A stretch of 64,000 nt of DNA from Stenotrophomonas rhizophila (GCF_007667275.1 NZ_VDQT01000005.1:310001-374000); one strand, 5' to 3'; shown: positions 36,647 through 45,450, counted from the first letter of the stretch. Made by a program: numbers and translations. The notes: generated by a model from the sequence alone, not told the origin.

Positions 36647-36674
36647 ACAAAAAACCGGCGCTTTCGCGCCGGTT
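36647..36674 (-). terminator. intrinsic terminator of the nupC-rbsK operon
   Basis: A 9-bp stem (AACCGGCGC with GCGCCGGTT) around TTTC, flanked on the low-coordinate side by a run of A (36649-36654). On the minus strand this gives a U-tract after the stem. It lies 44 bases beyond the ribokinase stop. Confidence 0.85.
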
Positions 36675-36677
36675 CCG

Positions 36678-36701
36678 GTAGCGCACGACCGTTGGTCGTG
36701 C
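36678..36701. repeat. single SMAG/REP element
   Basis: GTAGCGCACGACCGTTGGTC and so on, with a GCACGACC/GGTCGTGC stem. It is inserted between the ribokinase stop and its terminator, so it would be transcribed in the operon mRNA. Confidence 0.8.
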
Positions 36702-36717
36702 GGATTTTCGCGCGTCA

Positions 36718-37674
36718 TTACACGTCCGCGGGCGTGAAATGCGGCATCGCCACGGCGGCGCCTTCCTTTTCCGTGGAGCGGCCGGCGAACTGGTTGGCGA
36801 AGCGGACGTGGCGCGAGAACGCGGCGTCCGGGTCCTGGGCCAGGGAGGCGACCAGGGCGCCGTTGAAGGCATCGCCGGCGCCGGTGGTGTCCATCACCTG
36901 GACCTGTTCGGCGCCCACGCGGTAGTAGGGCTGGGTGTCGCCGCGCAGGGTTTCTTCAGCATGCGAGACGAACACGCCGACCGCGCCGAGGGTGACCACC
37001 ACGGTGCCGTTGCCGACCAGCTTGCGGCACAGGGCGTGCAGGCTGGCGCCGTCGAGGGCGGCGACGTCGTCGGCGTCCACGCGTTCGCCGACGTGGCGCC
37101 CGAGCAGGGCGGCGAACTCGGTTTCGTTGGGGGTGAGGATGTCGGCCAGCTTGAGCAGGCCGATGCTGGACGGGGCGTCGGCGGGGGCGGCGTTGAGCAC
37201 GGTGGTGACGCCGGCTTCGCGGGCGATGGCCAGGGCCGCTTCGATCGTTTCCACCGGCGACTCGAGCTGGGCCAGCACGACCTTGGCGCCGGCCAGCAGC
37301 GCGCGCTGCTGGTCGATGTAGGCGGTGCTGAGCGCGGCATTGGCGCCGGGGCCGATCACGATGGTGTTGCGGCCACGGCTGTCGACGTAGATGCCGCCGG
37401 TGCCGGTCGGTTCGCTGCTGGCTTCGGCGCTGAGGGCGAAGCCGTCCTGTTCGGCCAGGCCGCGGGCCATGGCGCCGCCGGCGTCGTCGCCGAGGGCGCA
37501 CAGGAAGGTGGTCGGGGCGCCGGCGCGGCGGGCAGCCACGGCCTGGTTGAAGCCCTTGCCGCCGGGACCGGTGCTGTAGCGGCCGGCGATGGTCGCACCG
37601 GGGGCCGGGAGCGACTCGCAACGCCAGACATGATCCACGTTGAAGGAACCGACAACGACGACACTGCTACTCAT
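36718..37674 (-). CDS. rbsK: ribokinase (PfkB family)
   Basis: A 318-residue sugar kinase of the PfkB fold. Marks are the N-terminal VVVVGSFNVDHVWRCESLP, the substrate motif STGPGGKGFNQAVAARR, and the C-terminal ATP/catalytic motif DTTGAGDAFNGALVASL with its catalytic Asp. Ribose is the likely substrate, since the motifs are those of RbsK and the upstream gene is a nucleoside permease. It starts 25 bases after the permease stop and has a terminator, forming a two-gene operon. Confidence 0.92.
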   Translation of the reverse strand: MSSSVVVVGSFNVDHVWRCESLPAPGATIAGRYSTGPGGKGFNQAVAARRAGAPTTFLCALGDDAGGAMARGLAEQDGFALSAEASSEPTGTGGIYVDSRGRNTIVIGPGANAALSTAYIDQQRALLAGAKVVLAQLESPVETIEAALAIAREAGVTTVLNAAPADAPSSIGLLKLADILTPNETEFAALLGRHVGERVDADDVAALDGASLHALCRKLVGNGTVVVTLGAVGVFVSHAEETLRGDTQPYYRVGAEQVQVMDTTGAGDAFNGALVASLAQDPDAAFSRHVRFANQFAGRSTEKEGAAVAMPHFTPADV

Positions 37675-37699
37675 AAAGATTGCTTCTCTAAAACGGATA

Positions 37700-38998
37700 T
37701 CAGCTGAAATGCGTCAGCACGCCGGCGATGGTCGCCGTCATGAAGGTGGCGATGGTACCGCCGAGCACGGCACGCAGGCCGAACCGGGCCAGGTCGTGGC
37801 GGCGTTCCGGGGCCAGACCACCAATACCACCGATCTGGATCGCGATCGAGCTGAAGTTGGCGAAACCGCACAGGGCGTAAGTGGCGATCAGGCGGCCTTC
37901 AGCCGACAGCGACACGCCGGGCACCTGGCCGTTGACGATTTCCGACAGTTTCGAATACGCCACGAACTCGTTGATCACCACTTTCTGGCCGATCAGCGAA
38001 CCCACGGTGGTGGCATCGGCCCAAGGGGTGCCGATCACCCAGGCGATCGGGGCGAGCAGGTAGCCGAAGATCGTCGACAGGTCGGTCGGGCGGCCCAGCG
38101 CGGCCTGCAGGCCGGTGATTTCACCCAGCCAGGTCAGCGGTGCGTTGAGCAGGGCGATCAGGGCGATGAAGGCCAGCAGCATGGCGCCGATGTTAAGGGC
38201 CAGCTTGAGGCCGTCGCCGGCGCCGGCCGCGGCCGCGTCGATGATGTTGCTGGAGGTCTTTTCGACTTCCATCTTGACCGTGCCGCGGGTCAGCGGGGTG
38301 CCGGTTTCCGGCACCAGCAGCTTGGCCACGACCAGGGTGGCCGGGGCGGCCATGATGCTGGCGGCGAGCAGGTGCTTGGCGTAGAAGGCCTGCTGCACCG
38401 GGTCGTTGCCGCCGAGCATGCCCACGTAGGCAGCCAGCACGCCGCCTGCGATGTGGGCCATGCCGCCGATCATCATGGTGATCAGCTCGGACTGGGTCAT
38501 CCTGGCGATGTACGGACGCACGGTGAGCGGTGCTTCGGTCTGGCCGATGAACACGCTGGCGCAGACGCTGGTGGTTTCCGCGCCGGACACGCGCATCACC
38601 TTGGTGATCGCCCAGGCCATGCCGCGCACGATCATCTGCATCACGTTGAGGTGGTACATGACCCCCATCAGCGCGGAGAAGAAGATGATGGTGGGCAGCA
38701 CCTGGAAGGCGAAGATGAAACCGAACCGGCTGGTGTCCATCAGGCTGCCGAAGATGAAGCCGGAGCCTTCGTTGACGAAGCTCAGGATCTTCACGAAGCC
38801 CTTGCCGAGCGCATCGAACACGTCGCGGCCGCCGGGGACCAGCAGCACCAGCGCGGCGAACGCGATCTGCAGGGCGATACCGGTGACCACCAGGCGCCAG
38901 TCGACGGCGCGCTTGTTGTTGGAGAACAGCCAGGCGATGCCGATCAGCACTGCCAACCCAAAGAGGCCGAAGCCAATCCTGCCCAAACCTTCGACCAT
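37700..38998 (-). CDS. nupC: NupC-family concentrative nucleoside transporter
   Basis: A 432-residue inner-membrane symporter of the CNT family, with about nine to ten hydrophobic segments. Conserved elements are FVFGS-like GFIFGSLMDTSRFGF, FQVLPTIIFFSALMG, GQTEAPLTVRPYI, KVVINEFVAY and YALCGFANFSSIAIQIGG. The start at 38998 has GGGGAG close upstream. It heads an operon with ribokinase, suggesting uptake of nucleosides whose ribose is later phosphorylated. No nucleosidase or phosphorylase gene is in the operon. The symbol is by family, not proven orthology. Confidence 0.92.
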   Translation of the reverse strand: MVEGLGRIGFGLFGLAVLIGIAWLFSNNKRAVDWRLVVTGIALQIAFAALVLLVPGGRDVFDALGKGFVKILSFVNEGSGFIFGSLMDTSRFGFIFAFQVLPTIIFFSALMGVMYHLNVMQMIVRGMAWAITKVMRVSGAETTSVCASVFIGQTEAPLTVRPYIARMTQSELITMMIGGMAHIAGGVLAAYVGMLGGNDPVQQAFYAKHLLAASIMAAPATLVVAKLLVPETGTPLTRGTVKMEVEKTSSNIIDAAAAGAGDGLKLALNIGAMLLAFIALIALLNAPLTWLGEITGLQAALGRPTDLSTIFGYLLAPIAWVIGTPWADATTVGSLIGQKVVINEFVAYSKLSEIVNGQVPGVSLSAEGRLIATYALCGFANFSSIAIQIGGIGGLAPERRHDLARFGLRAVLGGTIATFMTATIAGVLTHFS

Positions 38999-39211
38999 GA
39001 GACTCCCCTGGGGCGCCGCGAAAAACGGGAAGCCTAGAGCAGCGGCAGGGGCGGAGCAAGGAAAAGCCGCGTGCGGGGGGCGATTGGCCGCGATCGGGCA
39101 AGCAACGCCAAGGGGCGGGCCCGCCACGGCTACACTGGTGGGCCACGCCCGGGCCGCGTCCCGGCGCAGCCAAACGCGTTCAGTTTTCTACCTTTTCCGC
39201 AGGAGAATCGC

Positions 39212-40186
39212 ATGCATTACCGCCGCCTGGGCTCGTCCGGCCTGAAGCTGTCGGCCCTGTCTTTCGGGGCCTGGGTCACCTTCGGCGACCAGATCGGGCG
39301 CGACGAGGCCCGCAACCTGGTCGCCTGCGCCTGGGATCACGGCATCAACTTCTTCGACAACGCCGAGGGCTACGCGCGCGGCCGTGCCGAGCAGGTGATG
39401 GGCGACGTGATCGCCGACCTGCGCCTGCCGCGCGACGGGGTGTGCGTGTCCAGCAAAGTGTTCTTCGGTTCGGTCGACGATCCGCGGCCGACCCAGCACG
39501 GACTGTCGCGCAAACATGTGACCGACGCCTGCCACGCGGCGCTCAAGCGCCTGCGGGTGGACTATCTGGACCTGTATTACTGCCACCGGCCGGACCAGGA
39601 CACGCCGATCGGTGAGACGGTACGGGCGATGGACACTCTGATCCAGCAGGGCAAGGTGCTGTACTGGGGCACCTCGGAATGGTCGGCGGCGCAGATCCAG
39701 GAAGCGGTCGACTTCGCCCGCGCCCACAACCTGCACCTGCCCAGCATGGAACAGCCGCAGTACAACCTGCTGCACCGCGAGCGGGTGGAGCGCGAATACG
39801 CCCCGCTGTATGCAGACCCGGGCTTGGGCACCACGATCTTCTCGCCGCTGGCGTCGGGCCTGCTCAGTGGCAAGTACAACGCCGGCTTCGACCCGGAGTC
39901 GCGGCTGGGCCAGGGCCAGATGGGCTGGCTGAAGGACCTGGTGCTGGGCAATCAGGCCGAGCAGCGCCTGCATAGAGTGCGCGACTTCAGCGCCCTGGCC
40001 GCCGAACTGGGCCACGCCCCGGCGCAGCTGGCCATCGCCTGGTGCCTGCGCAACCCGAACGTGTCCAGCGTGATCCTCGGCGCCAGCCGGGTAAGCCAGC
40101 TGGAGCAGAACCTGGGCGCCCTTGACGTCCTCGAGCAGGTCGCGGACGCCGACTGGAGCCGGGTGGAAGCAGTCTTCGCCCCCTGA
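39212..40186 (+). CDS. aldo/keto reductase (YghZ/Kv-beta-like)
   Basis: A 324-residue NADPH-dependent oxidoreductase with an (alpha/beta)8 barrel. Catalytic residues are visible: Asp/Tyr in FFDNAEGYARGRAE, Lys in VSSKVFFG and His in YYCHRPDQD. NADP contacts lie in SPLASGLLSGKY and VILGASRVSQLEQNL. The closest type is the YghZ/potassium-channel beta-subunit-like group, which reduces aldehydes such as methylglyoxal. AGGAGA sits six bases before the ATG. It is divergent from nupC, and a REP dimer starts one base after its stop. Confidence 0.92.
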   Translation: MHYRRLGSSGLKLSALSFGAWVTFGDQIGRDEARNLVACAWDHGINFFDNAEGYARGRAEQVMGDVIADLRLPRDGVCVSSKVFFGSVDDPRPTQHGLSRKHVTDACHAALKRLRVDYLDLYYCHRPDQDTPIGETVRAMDTLIQQGKVLYWGTSEWSAAQIQEAVDFARAHNLHLPSMEQPQYNLLHRERVEREYAPLYADPGLGTTIFSPLASGLLSGKYNAGFDPESRLGQGQMGWLKDLVLGNQAEQRLHRVRDFSALAAELGHAPAQLAIAWCLRNPNVSSVILGASRVSQLEQNLGALDVLEQVADADWSRVEAVFAP

Positions 40187-40187
40187 C

Positions 40188-40258
40188 GTAGAGCCACGCC
40201 CTGCGTGGCTTCGCGGTGCCTGATTCCACGCGCACAGCCACGCAGGGCGTGGCTCTAC
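40188..40258. repeat. SMAG/REP dimer
   Basis: A forward copy GTAGAGCCACGCCCTGCGTG and a reverse copy ending GGCGTGGCTCTAC, the same subfamily as 19186-19242 and 22373-22440. It fills the 3' side of the gap before the iron-regulated hemP promoter. Confidence 0.92.
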
Positions 40259-40333
40259 CAATAGATCACATCAATCGAAATCCAGAAATCGATCATCAAT
40301 TCCATCAATGAACATGAGAATGGTTGTTGATTG

Positions 40334-40352
40334 TCAACTGAGAATCATTATC
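40334..40352 (+). promoter_or_regulatory. Fur box in the hemP promoter
   Basis: TCAACTGAGAATCATTATC matches the 19-bp Fur consensus at 14 of 19 positions. It lies between a candidate -35 (TTGTCA, 40331-40336) and -10 (TCTAAG, 40354-40359) spaced by 17 bp, so Fur-Fe would block RNA polymerase. A second TGAGAAT motif lies about 30 bases upstream. This predicts iron repression of the heme-uptake genes. Confidence 0.8.
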
Positions 40353-40383
40353 ATCTAAGTCGTCCCTCGCACGAGTCCAGACG

Positions 40384-40581
40384 ATGAATACTCAAGCTGC
40401 TGTACTGCTGCGCCCCGAAACGCTGACCCTTCGCGACCGTCCGGTCCGGGCCGTTCCGGCCGAAGAAGTGATCGACAGCGAGGCCCTGCTCAAGGGTCGC
40501 CGCGAAATCCTGATCCAGCACGGTGACCGCTTCTACCGTCTGCGCCATACCAGCAACGACAAGCTAATCCTCACCAAGTAA
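40384..40581 (+). CDS. hemP: HemP, hemin uptake protein
   Basis: A 65-residue protein of the HemP/HmuP family, recognised by its place before a heme receptor and by the C-terminal RREILIQHGDRFYRLRHTSNDKLILTK pattern (shown here as RREILIQHGDRFYRLRHTS then NDKLILTK). In Burkholderia and rhizobia the homologues promote expression of the heme receptor gene. No signal peptide is present. It is the first gene after the Fur-controlled promoter and is separated from the receptor gene by 160 bp containing a hairpin. Confidence 0.9.
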   Translation: MNTQAAVLLRPETLTLRDRPVRAVPAEEVIDSEALLKGRREILIQHGDRFYRLRHTSNDKLILTK

Positions 40582-40603
40582 CGGCCTGCCTCCCCCACGG
40601 GAT

Positions 40604-40630
40604 GCACCCGCGCGGCCGTTCGGGTGCACC
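40604..40630. other. hairpin between hemP and the heme receptor gene
   Basis: An 8-bp stem (TGCACCCG with CGGGTGCA) encloses ten bases, without a T-tract. It lies in a pyrimidine-rich 160-bp spacer and could cause partial termination or mRNA processing, allowing hemP to be expressed more than the receptor. Confidence 0.4.
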
Positions 40631-40741
40631 GTCCGCCCGCCGCCGCCACCGCTCTCTCCCCCTCGGCACGTCGCCTGCGACCTTGCGGTCCGGGCGTCGG
40701 TCGGGGGTCTCCTTCCGCGCCCAGCGAAATCCGCCCACCCC

Positions 40742-42937
40742 ATGACCCGTCCTGCCGTTTTGAGCCTTGCCGTGTGGCTGGCGCTGCCGCTTGCTGCCCA
40801 CGCCGCCGCCCCCGCCAGCCCCGATGCCGCCAACGCGCGTGATTTCGATCGCGTGCAGGTCACCGCCACCCGCACCGAACGTGCGCTCAGCGACGTGGCC
40901 GCCACGGTCGATGTGATCGACCGCGAGCAGCTGGATGACCATCTGGTCCGCGACATCAAGGACCTGGTCCGCTACCAACCCGGTATCTCGGTGACCCGCA
41001 GCCCGGCGCGGTTCGGCCTGGGCGGATTCCGCATCCGCGGCCTGGACGGCAACCGCGTCCTGGTCCAGACCGACGGCATCGCCATGCCCAAGGCGTTCCT
41101 GATCGGCAGCTTCTCCGACGCCAACCGCAACTTCACCGACCTGGAAACGCTCAAGCGGGTCGAGATCGTGCGCGGCCCGGCCAGCGCGCTGTACGGCTCC
41201 GACGCCCTCGGCGGGGTGGTGGCGTTCGTCACCAAGGACCCGGCCGACTACCTCAAGGACGGCAAGGACAGCCATGTCGGACTGAAGTTCGGCTACGACG
41301 GCGAATGGAACGGCCTGCTCGGCAGCGCGACCACGGCCTTCGGCGGCGATCGCTGGAGCGGGATGGTGAACATCAACCATCGCCAAGGGCAGGAAACCGA
41401 AAGCATGGGCGACGTGCGCAGCAACGACCGCACCCGCACCGCCGCCAACCCGCAGGAGCGTGACGGCCGCAGCGTGCTGGGCAAGCTGGTGTACGCCCCC
41501 AGCGAGGACCAGCGCTTCCGGCTGACCGTGGAAGGCAACGAAGACAGCGTCGACACCGACGTGCTGTCGGCCATCGACCACACCACCACCACCGGCATGC
41601 AGGCGCGTGACCACCAGACCCGGGCGCGCGTGTCGTTCGCGCATGAGATGGACAACCTCGCCGCTGGCTTCGCCGACAGCCTGTCCTGGCAGCTGTACCG
41701 CCAGGACAGCGAAACCACCCAGCGTACCGACGAACAGCGCGCCAACCGCACCACGCGCCACCGCGAGTTCAACTTCGACCAGCGCGTCTACGGCCTGCAG
41801 GCGGCGTTCCACAAAGCGCTGCAGACCGGCGCGGTCGAACACGCGTTGACCTATGGTTTCGATGGCACCTGGACCGAAACCCGGCAGAAGCGGGATGGTT
41901 ACCAGGTCCTTGCCAACGGCCAGACCAGTACCACGATCCTGCCCGATGCGTTCCCGGTGCGCGATTTCCCGATCAGCAGAACCACCGAGCTGGGCCTGTA
42001 CGCGCAGGATGAGATGCGCTTCGCCGATGGCCGCTTCTCGCTGGTGCCGGGCGTGCGCGTTGACCACTACGAGCTGCGCCCGGACGTGGATGCGATCTTC
42101 GCCGCGGACAACCCTGGCATGCCGGTGTCCGACCTGACCAAGACCAGCGTTTCCCCGAAGCTGGGCATGGTCTGGCGCTTCGCCGATGCGTGGTCGCTGT
42201 TTGCCGGCTACTCGCACGGCTTCCGCTCGCCGCCCTACAACGATGTCAACCTTGGCTTCACCAACGTGATGTTCGGGTACACCGCCATTCCGAATCCGGA
42301 CCTCAAGCCGGAAACCAGCGACGGCCTGGAGCTGGGGCTGCGCCTGGTCACCCCGGCGGCGTACGTGAGCCTGAGCGGCTACTACAACGACTACAAGGAT
42401 TTCATCGAGTCACAGCGCCAGGTCGGCGTCAATCCGCAGGGTCTGATCGTGTTCCAGTCGCAGAACATCGCCGATGCGGAAATCTACGGTGTCGAACTCA
42501 AGGCCGGGGTCGATTTCGGCCAGCTCAGCAGCACGCTGGACGGCTGGTCGATGAACGGCGCGGTGGCGTGGTCGCGTGGCCAGGACAAGACCGAAGACGT
42601 GCCGCTGGAATCGATCGATCCGCTGCGCGGCACGCTGGGCGTCGCCTTCGATCGCGACGCGTGGGGGGTGGAACTGCTTGGCACCTTCGCCCGACGCAAG
42701 GACCGCATGGCCAGCGCCACCGCGTTCCGCCCCGCCGGTTACGGCGTGCTGGACCTGGTCGCGCACTGGGACTTCGCCCCGGGGGCGAAGTTCAACGTCG
42801 GCGTGTTCAACCTCGGCGACCGCAAATACATCGACTATTCGTCGATCACCTCCACGCTCGCCACCAACAGCAGCGTGATCGACCGTTACACCAACCCTGG
42901 CCGGAACGTATCGGCCAGCCTTGCCGTGAGCTGGTAG
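40742..42937 (+). CDS. TonB-dependent heme/hemoglobin receptor
   Basis: A 731-residue outer-membrane receptor. A signal peptide (cleavage near AHAAA, residue 21) is followed by a plug domain with the TonB-box-like DRVQVTATRTERALSDV and IRGLDGNRVLVQTDGIAMP. The 22-strand barrel contains GFRSPPYNDVN and IPNPDLKPETSDGLELGL, matching the FRAP/NPNL region of heme receptors. The C-terminus is VSASLAVSW, ending in an aromatic residue. With HemP upstream and a Fur box, heme uptake is the probable role. It resembles the HmuR/PhuR group but no symbol is assigned. Confidence 0.93.
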   Translation: MTRPAVLSLAVWLALPLAAHAAAPASPDAANARDFDRVQVTATRTERALSDVAATVDVIDREQLDDHLVRDIKDLVRYQPGISVTRSPARFGLGGFRIRGLDGNRVLVQTDGIAMPKAFLIGSFSDANRNFTDLETLKRVEIVRGPASALYGSDALGGVVAFVTKDPADYLKDGKDSHVGLKFGYDGEWNGLLGSATTAFGGDRWSGMVNINHRQGQETESMGDVRSNDRTRTAANPQERDGRSVLGKLVYAPSEDQRFRLTVEGNEDSVDTDVLSAIDHTTTTGMQARDHQTRARVSFAHEMDNLAAGFADSLSWQLYRQDSETTQRTDEQRANRTTRHREFNFDQRVYGLQAAFHKALQTGAVEHALTYGFDGTWTETRQKRDGYQVLANGQTSTTILPDAFPVRDFPISRTTELGLYAQDEMRFADGRFSLVPGVRVDHYELRPDVDAIFAADNPGMPVSDLTKTSVSPKLGMVWRFADAWSLFAGYSHGFRSPPYNDVNLGFTNVMFGYTAIPNPDLKPETSDGLELGLRLVTPAAYVSLSGYYNDYKDFIESQRQVGVNPQGLIVFQSQNIADAEIYGVELKAGVDFGQLSSTLDGWSMNGAVAWSRGQDKTEDVPLESIDPLRGTLGVAFDRDAWGVELLGTFARRKDRMASATAFRPAGYGVLDLVAHWDFAPGAKFNVGVFNLGDRKYIDYSSITSTLATNSSVIDRYTNPGRNVSASLAVSW

Positions 42938-42942
42938 CCATC

Positions 42943-43500
42943 ATGAGCCGAGCCCTTTCCGCATTGCGATCCCCCGACCGGTACCTGCGCCCTGGCCAGT
43001 TGCCTTCCCCGGAACAGCTGGCGGCACTGGGCACGGTGCTGTGCCTGTACCGCCCCGAGAGCAGCGAGCTGGGCGGCTGGAAACACGCCGTTTCTGCGCA
43101 CGCCTGCCAAGGCATGGACAGCGAAGGCATCCGCGAAAGCCTGTGCTTCGCCGACGCCCGAGGACGCTGCTGCTGGCGGCTGTACCTGCTGCCCGACAGC
43201 GATTTCCTGGCCTGGGACCGGCTGGTGTCGGCGTTCCCGGCGCGGCCGGAACCGGCCAACGACGGCGGCGTGGCCGAACGCCTGTGGCGTCGCCTGGCCA
43301 CGCGGCTGGGCGGCGAACCGTGGCGGATGTGCGCGCTGCGCCTGCATGCCGGCGACGCCCAGGGCCTGGCCGCCAGCGTCGCCTCGCTGTCGACGCTGGG
43401 CGCGACCGCGGCGCGCCGCATCGCGCGGGTCGAGGGCGCCGACGGCGAACTGTGGGTCGACGATGCCAACGTGGTCCCGCTCATCCAACTTTCCTCCTGA
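42943..43500 (+). CDS. heme-uptake locus protein, function unknown
   Basis: A 185-residue soluble protein without signal peptide, starting five bases after the receptor stop and so cotranscribed with it. It is rich in Cys, Trp and Arg, with LGGWKHAVSAHACQGMDSEG and FADARGRCCWRLYLLPDSDF. Relatives at the same place in Xanthomonas are, as far as known, annotated only as hemin transport or hypothetical proteins. A cytoplasmic role in heme handling is inferred from position alone. Confidence 0.7.
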   Translation: MSRALSALRSPDRYLRPGQLPSPEQLAALGTVLCLYRPESSELGGWKHAVSAHACQGMDSEGIRESLCFADARGRCCWRLYLLPDSDFLAWDRLVSAFPARPEPANDGGVAERLWRRLATRLGGEPWRMCALRLHAGDAQGLAASVASLSTLGATAARRIARVEGADGELWVDDANVVPLIQLSS

Positions 43501-43514
43501 AGGCAGCTTCAAAG

Positions 43515-44534
43515 ATGAATCTGAAATCCGTAGCGACACGCCACGCGTGTCCCATGCACGCGCCAGGCACCACGCAGGACACGCATGGCGTGTCGCTACG
43601 CGCCTGCGCAGGCGTTGCGTGGTTGCTGCTTGCCGGCAGCGGCATCGCCCACGCCCAGCCCGCCGACGCGGCGCGCGACCACGCCAGCATCCTGGCGATG
43701 AAGGGCGAACACATCGTCGACTTCGCGTTCGACGAAACCGTCCTGCTCAAGCCTGGCTACGAGCGTGCGCCCGCGGTGCGCAGTGGTGGCAACGAAGTAG
43801 TGATCGTGGTCGAGGACAGCCCGAAGCGGGTCGTGCTGCAGCACCTGCTGGTGGATGGCAAGAGCGGCCATGTCACCAAGCACTGGCGTCAGGACTGGGT
43901 GTACGAGGCACCGAGCCGCTTCGAGTTCAACGCCGACCAGACCTGGCAGGTGCGCGCGATCGACCCGGCCGTGACGGCCGGTGCCTGGACCCAGTGCGTG
44001 TATGAAGTCAGCGACGCACCGCGCTACTGCGGCACCGGCAAATGGGAGTACCGCAACGGCGTGGCTACCTGGACCAGCGACCCCGGCTGGCGGCCGCTGC
44101 CGCGCCGCGAATACACCCGTCGCAGCGATTACAACGCGCTGGCGGTGGTCAACCGGCATACGCTGACCCCCAACGGCTGGACCCACGAGCAGTTCAACAC
44201 CAAGATCCTGCGCGGGGCCGACGGCAGCCAGCAGGAGATCGCGCGCGAGTTCGGCTTCAACGACTACACCCGCACTACCGAGGTCGACTTCAAGCCGGCC
44301 TACGACTACTGGACCGCCACCGCCGATTACTGGGCCAGGGTGCGCACGCGCTGGAACGGCTTCCTCGGCCAGGCTCCGGGTGTACACCTGAAGACGAAGC
44401 TCGACGGCATGGCGATGATCATCCCGCTGTTCACCCAGGCCCAGGACATCCAGGACGGAAAGAAGGTCAAGGACGCGCAGATCGATGCGGTGTTCAAGCA
44501 GTGGGTGGAAAAGGCGCCAGCGGAAACCCGATGA
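43515..44534 (+). CDS. DUF6607-like secreted protein with REP insertion in its signal peptide
   Basis: A 339-residue exported protein, 14 bases after the previous stop and probably part of the heme operon. The first five codons (MNLKS) are followed by ~24 residues encoded by a SMAG dimer (43530-43599), then a normal signal core RACAGVAWLLLAGSGIAHAQ. The mature part has KGEHIVDFAFDETVLL, KHWRQDWVYEAPSRFEF, GTGKWEYRNGVATWTSDPGW and EREF-type EIAREFGFNDYTRTTEVDF, which I recognise as the DUF6607 type. An internal ATG at 43554 could be the working start. Function is unknown. Confidence 0.75.
   Translation: MNLKSVATRHACPMHAPGTTQDTHGVSLRACAGVAWLLLAGSGIAHAQPADAARDHASILAMKGEHIVDFAFDETVLLKPGYERAPAVRSGGNEVVIVVEDSPKRVVLQHLLVDGKSGHVTKHWRQDWVYEAPSRFEFNADQTWQVRAIDPAVTAGAWTQCVYEVSDAPRYCGTGKWEYRNGVATWTSDPGWRPLPRREYTRRSDYNALAVVNRHTLTPNGWTHEQFNTKILRGADGSQQEIAREFGFNDYTRTTEVDFKPAYDYWTATADYWARVRTRWNGFLGQAPGVHLKTKLDGMAMIIPLFTQAQDIQDGKKVKDAQIDAVFKQWVEKAPAETR
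43530..43599. repeat. SMAG/REP dimer inside a coding sequence
   Basis: A forward copy GTAGCGACACGCCACGCGTG and a reverse copy ending GGCGTGTCGCTAC, stems GACACGC/GCGTGTC. It keeps the frame open and lies between codon 5 and the hydrophobic core of the signal peptide of the DUF6607-like protein. Confidence 0.92.
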
Positions 44535-44662
44535 CGCAGGCCACCGCATCCCCACCTGGTCCGGTGCGGGTGCGGGGCTGCGCTGGATGATGGATTCGTG
44601 GAGGTTCTTCCTCCACGGCAGGCAGCTACTGGAAGAACCTGCAGACAGAGGTCCTTCCTGCC

Positions 44663-45439
44663 ATGCATTTCCCGAACCTGCTCACTGCCGTGGTCGGCGC
44701 CGCCGCCGCCTTCCAGGGCACGCGCGCCGCGCCTGTCGCAACGCCCCGCAGCGGGGCGCCCCTTCCCCTCAGCGGAATCGACAACATCGCCCTGCCGCCG
44801 GTGCTCACGGCGTCGTTGCACCGCAGTTACGCCGCCTGCCAGCAGCTCATCGAGGGCAATCCGCGCTTGTTTGGTGCCCTGAGCGACACGGGCGCGCAGT
44901 CCCTGTGCATCGCCCAGGCGGGACTGGAGGCCGGCTTCGGGCGTGCGCTGCAGGCACGACCGAGCGAAATCGCGTTGCTGCGGGAAGGCCTGCACCGGCT
45001 GGCAGGCAGCCGCTCACGTAATCCCATGCCCGCGCCGGTGACCGCGGAACACCCGCTGCAACACCTGCGCTGGATCAACTTCCAGGACTATCGGCTCAGC
45101 AGCTCGACCCGGTATGCCGACCAGCTTGAACGCCAGGTTGCGGTGCTCCGCGCACATGTTCCGCCGGCCAAGCGCGGCTCGCTGGATGACGCGCGCCACG
45201 CGTCGCAGGCGCCGGCCTGCCGCCAGGCGTGGAAACGGCAGCTGCCGGGCTGGGTGCGCACCGAAATCGCCGACCGCAGCACCCTGGTGACCATGCGCGA
45301 AGTCGGCAATCCGGAATCGATCAGCCGTGCGCAGGCCGATGCGCTGCGTGCGGATCTTGCACAGATGCGTTTCGGACGCACCGCCATGAAGCAGCGCATG
45401 CATGAGGATGCACTGGCCGCGTTGGTTGCTGCCGGGTGA
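44663..45439 (+). CDS. hypothetical exported protein
   Basis: A 258-residue protein with a short weak signal-like start (LLTAVVGAAAAFQGTRAAP). The rest is largely helical and charged, with HRSYAACQQLIEGNPRLFGAL, HLRWINFQDYRLSSSTRY and WVRTEIADRSTLVTMREVG. Four Cys are present. No family was recognised. AGAGG lies 12 bases upstream of the ATG, a long spacing. It follows the DUF6607-like gene by 128 bp, a gap with a GTGGAGG/CCTCCAC hairpin at 44599-44617, so it may or may not belong to the heme operon. Confidence 0.6.
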   Translation: MHFPNLLTAVVGAAAAFQGTRAAPVATPRSGAPLPLSGIDNIALPPVLTASLHRSYAACQQLIEGNPRLFGALSDTGAQSLCIAQAGLEAGFGRALQARPSEIALLREGLHRLAGSRSRNPMPAPVTAEHPLQHLRWINFQDYRLSSSTRYADQLERQVAVLRAHVPPAKRGSLDDARHASQAPACRQAWKRQLPGWVRTEIADRSTLVTMREVGNPESISRAQADALRADLAQMRFGRTAMKQRMHEDALAALVAAG

Positions 45440-45450
45440 GCGCTGCGCGC

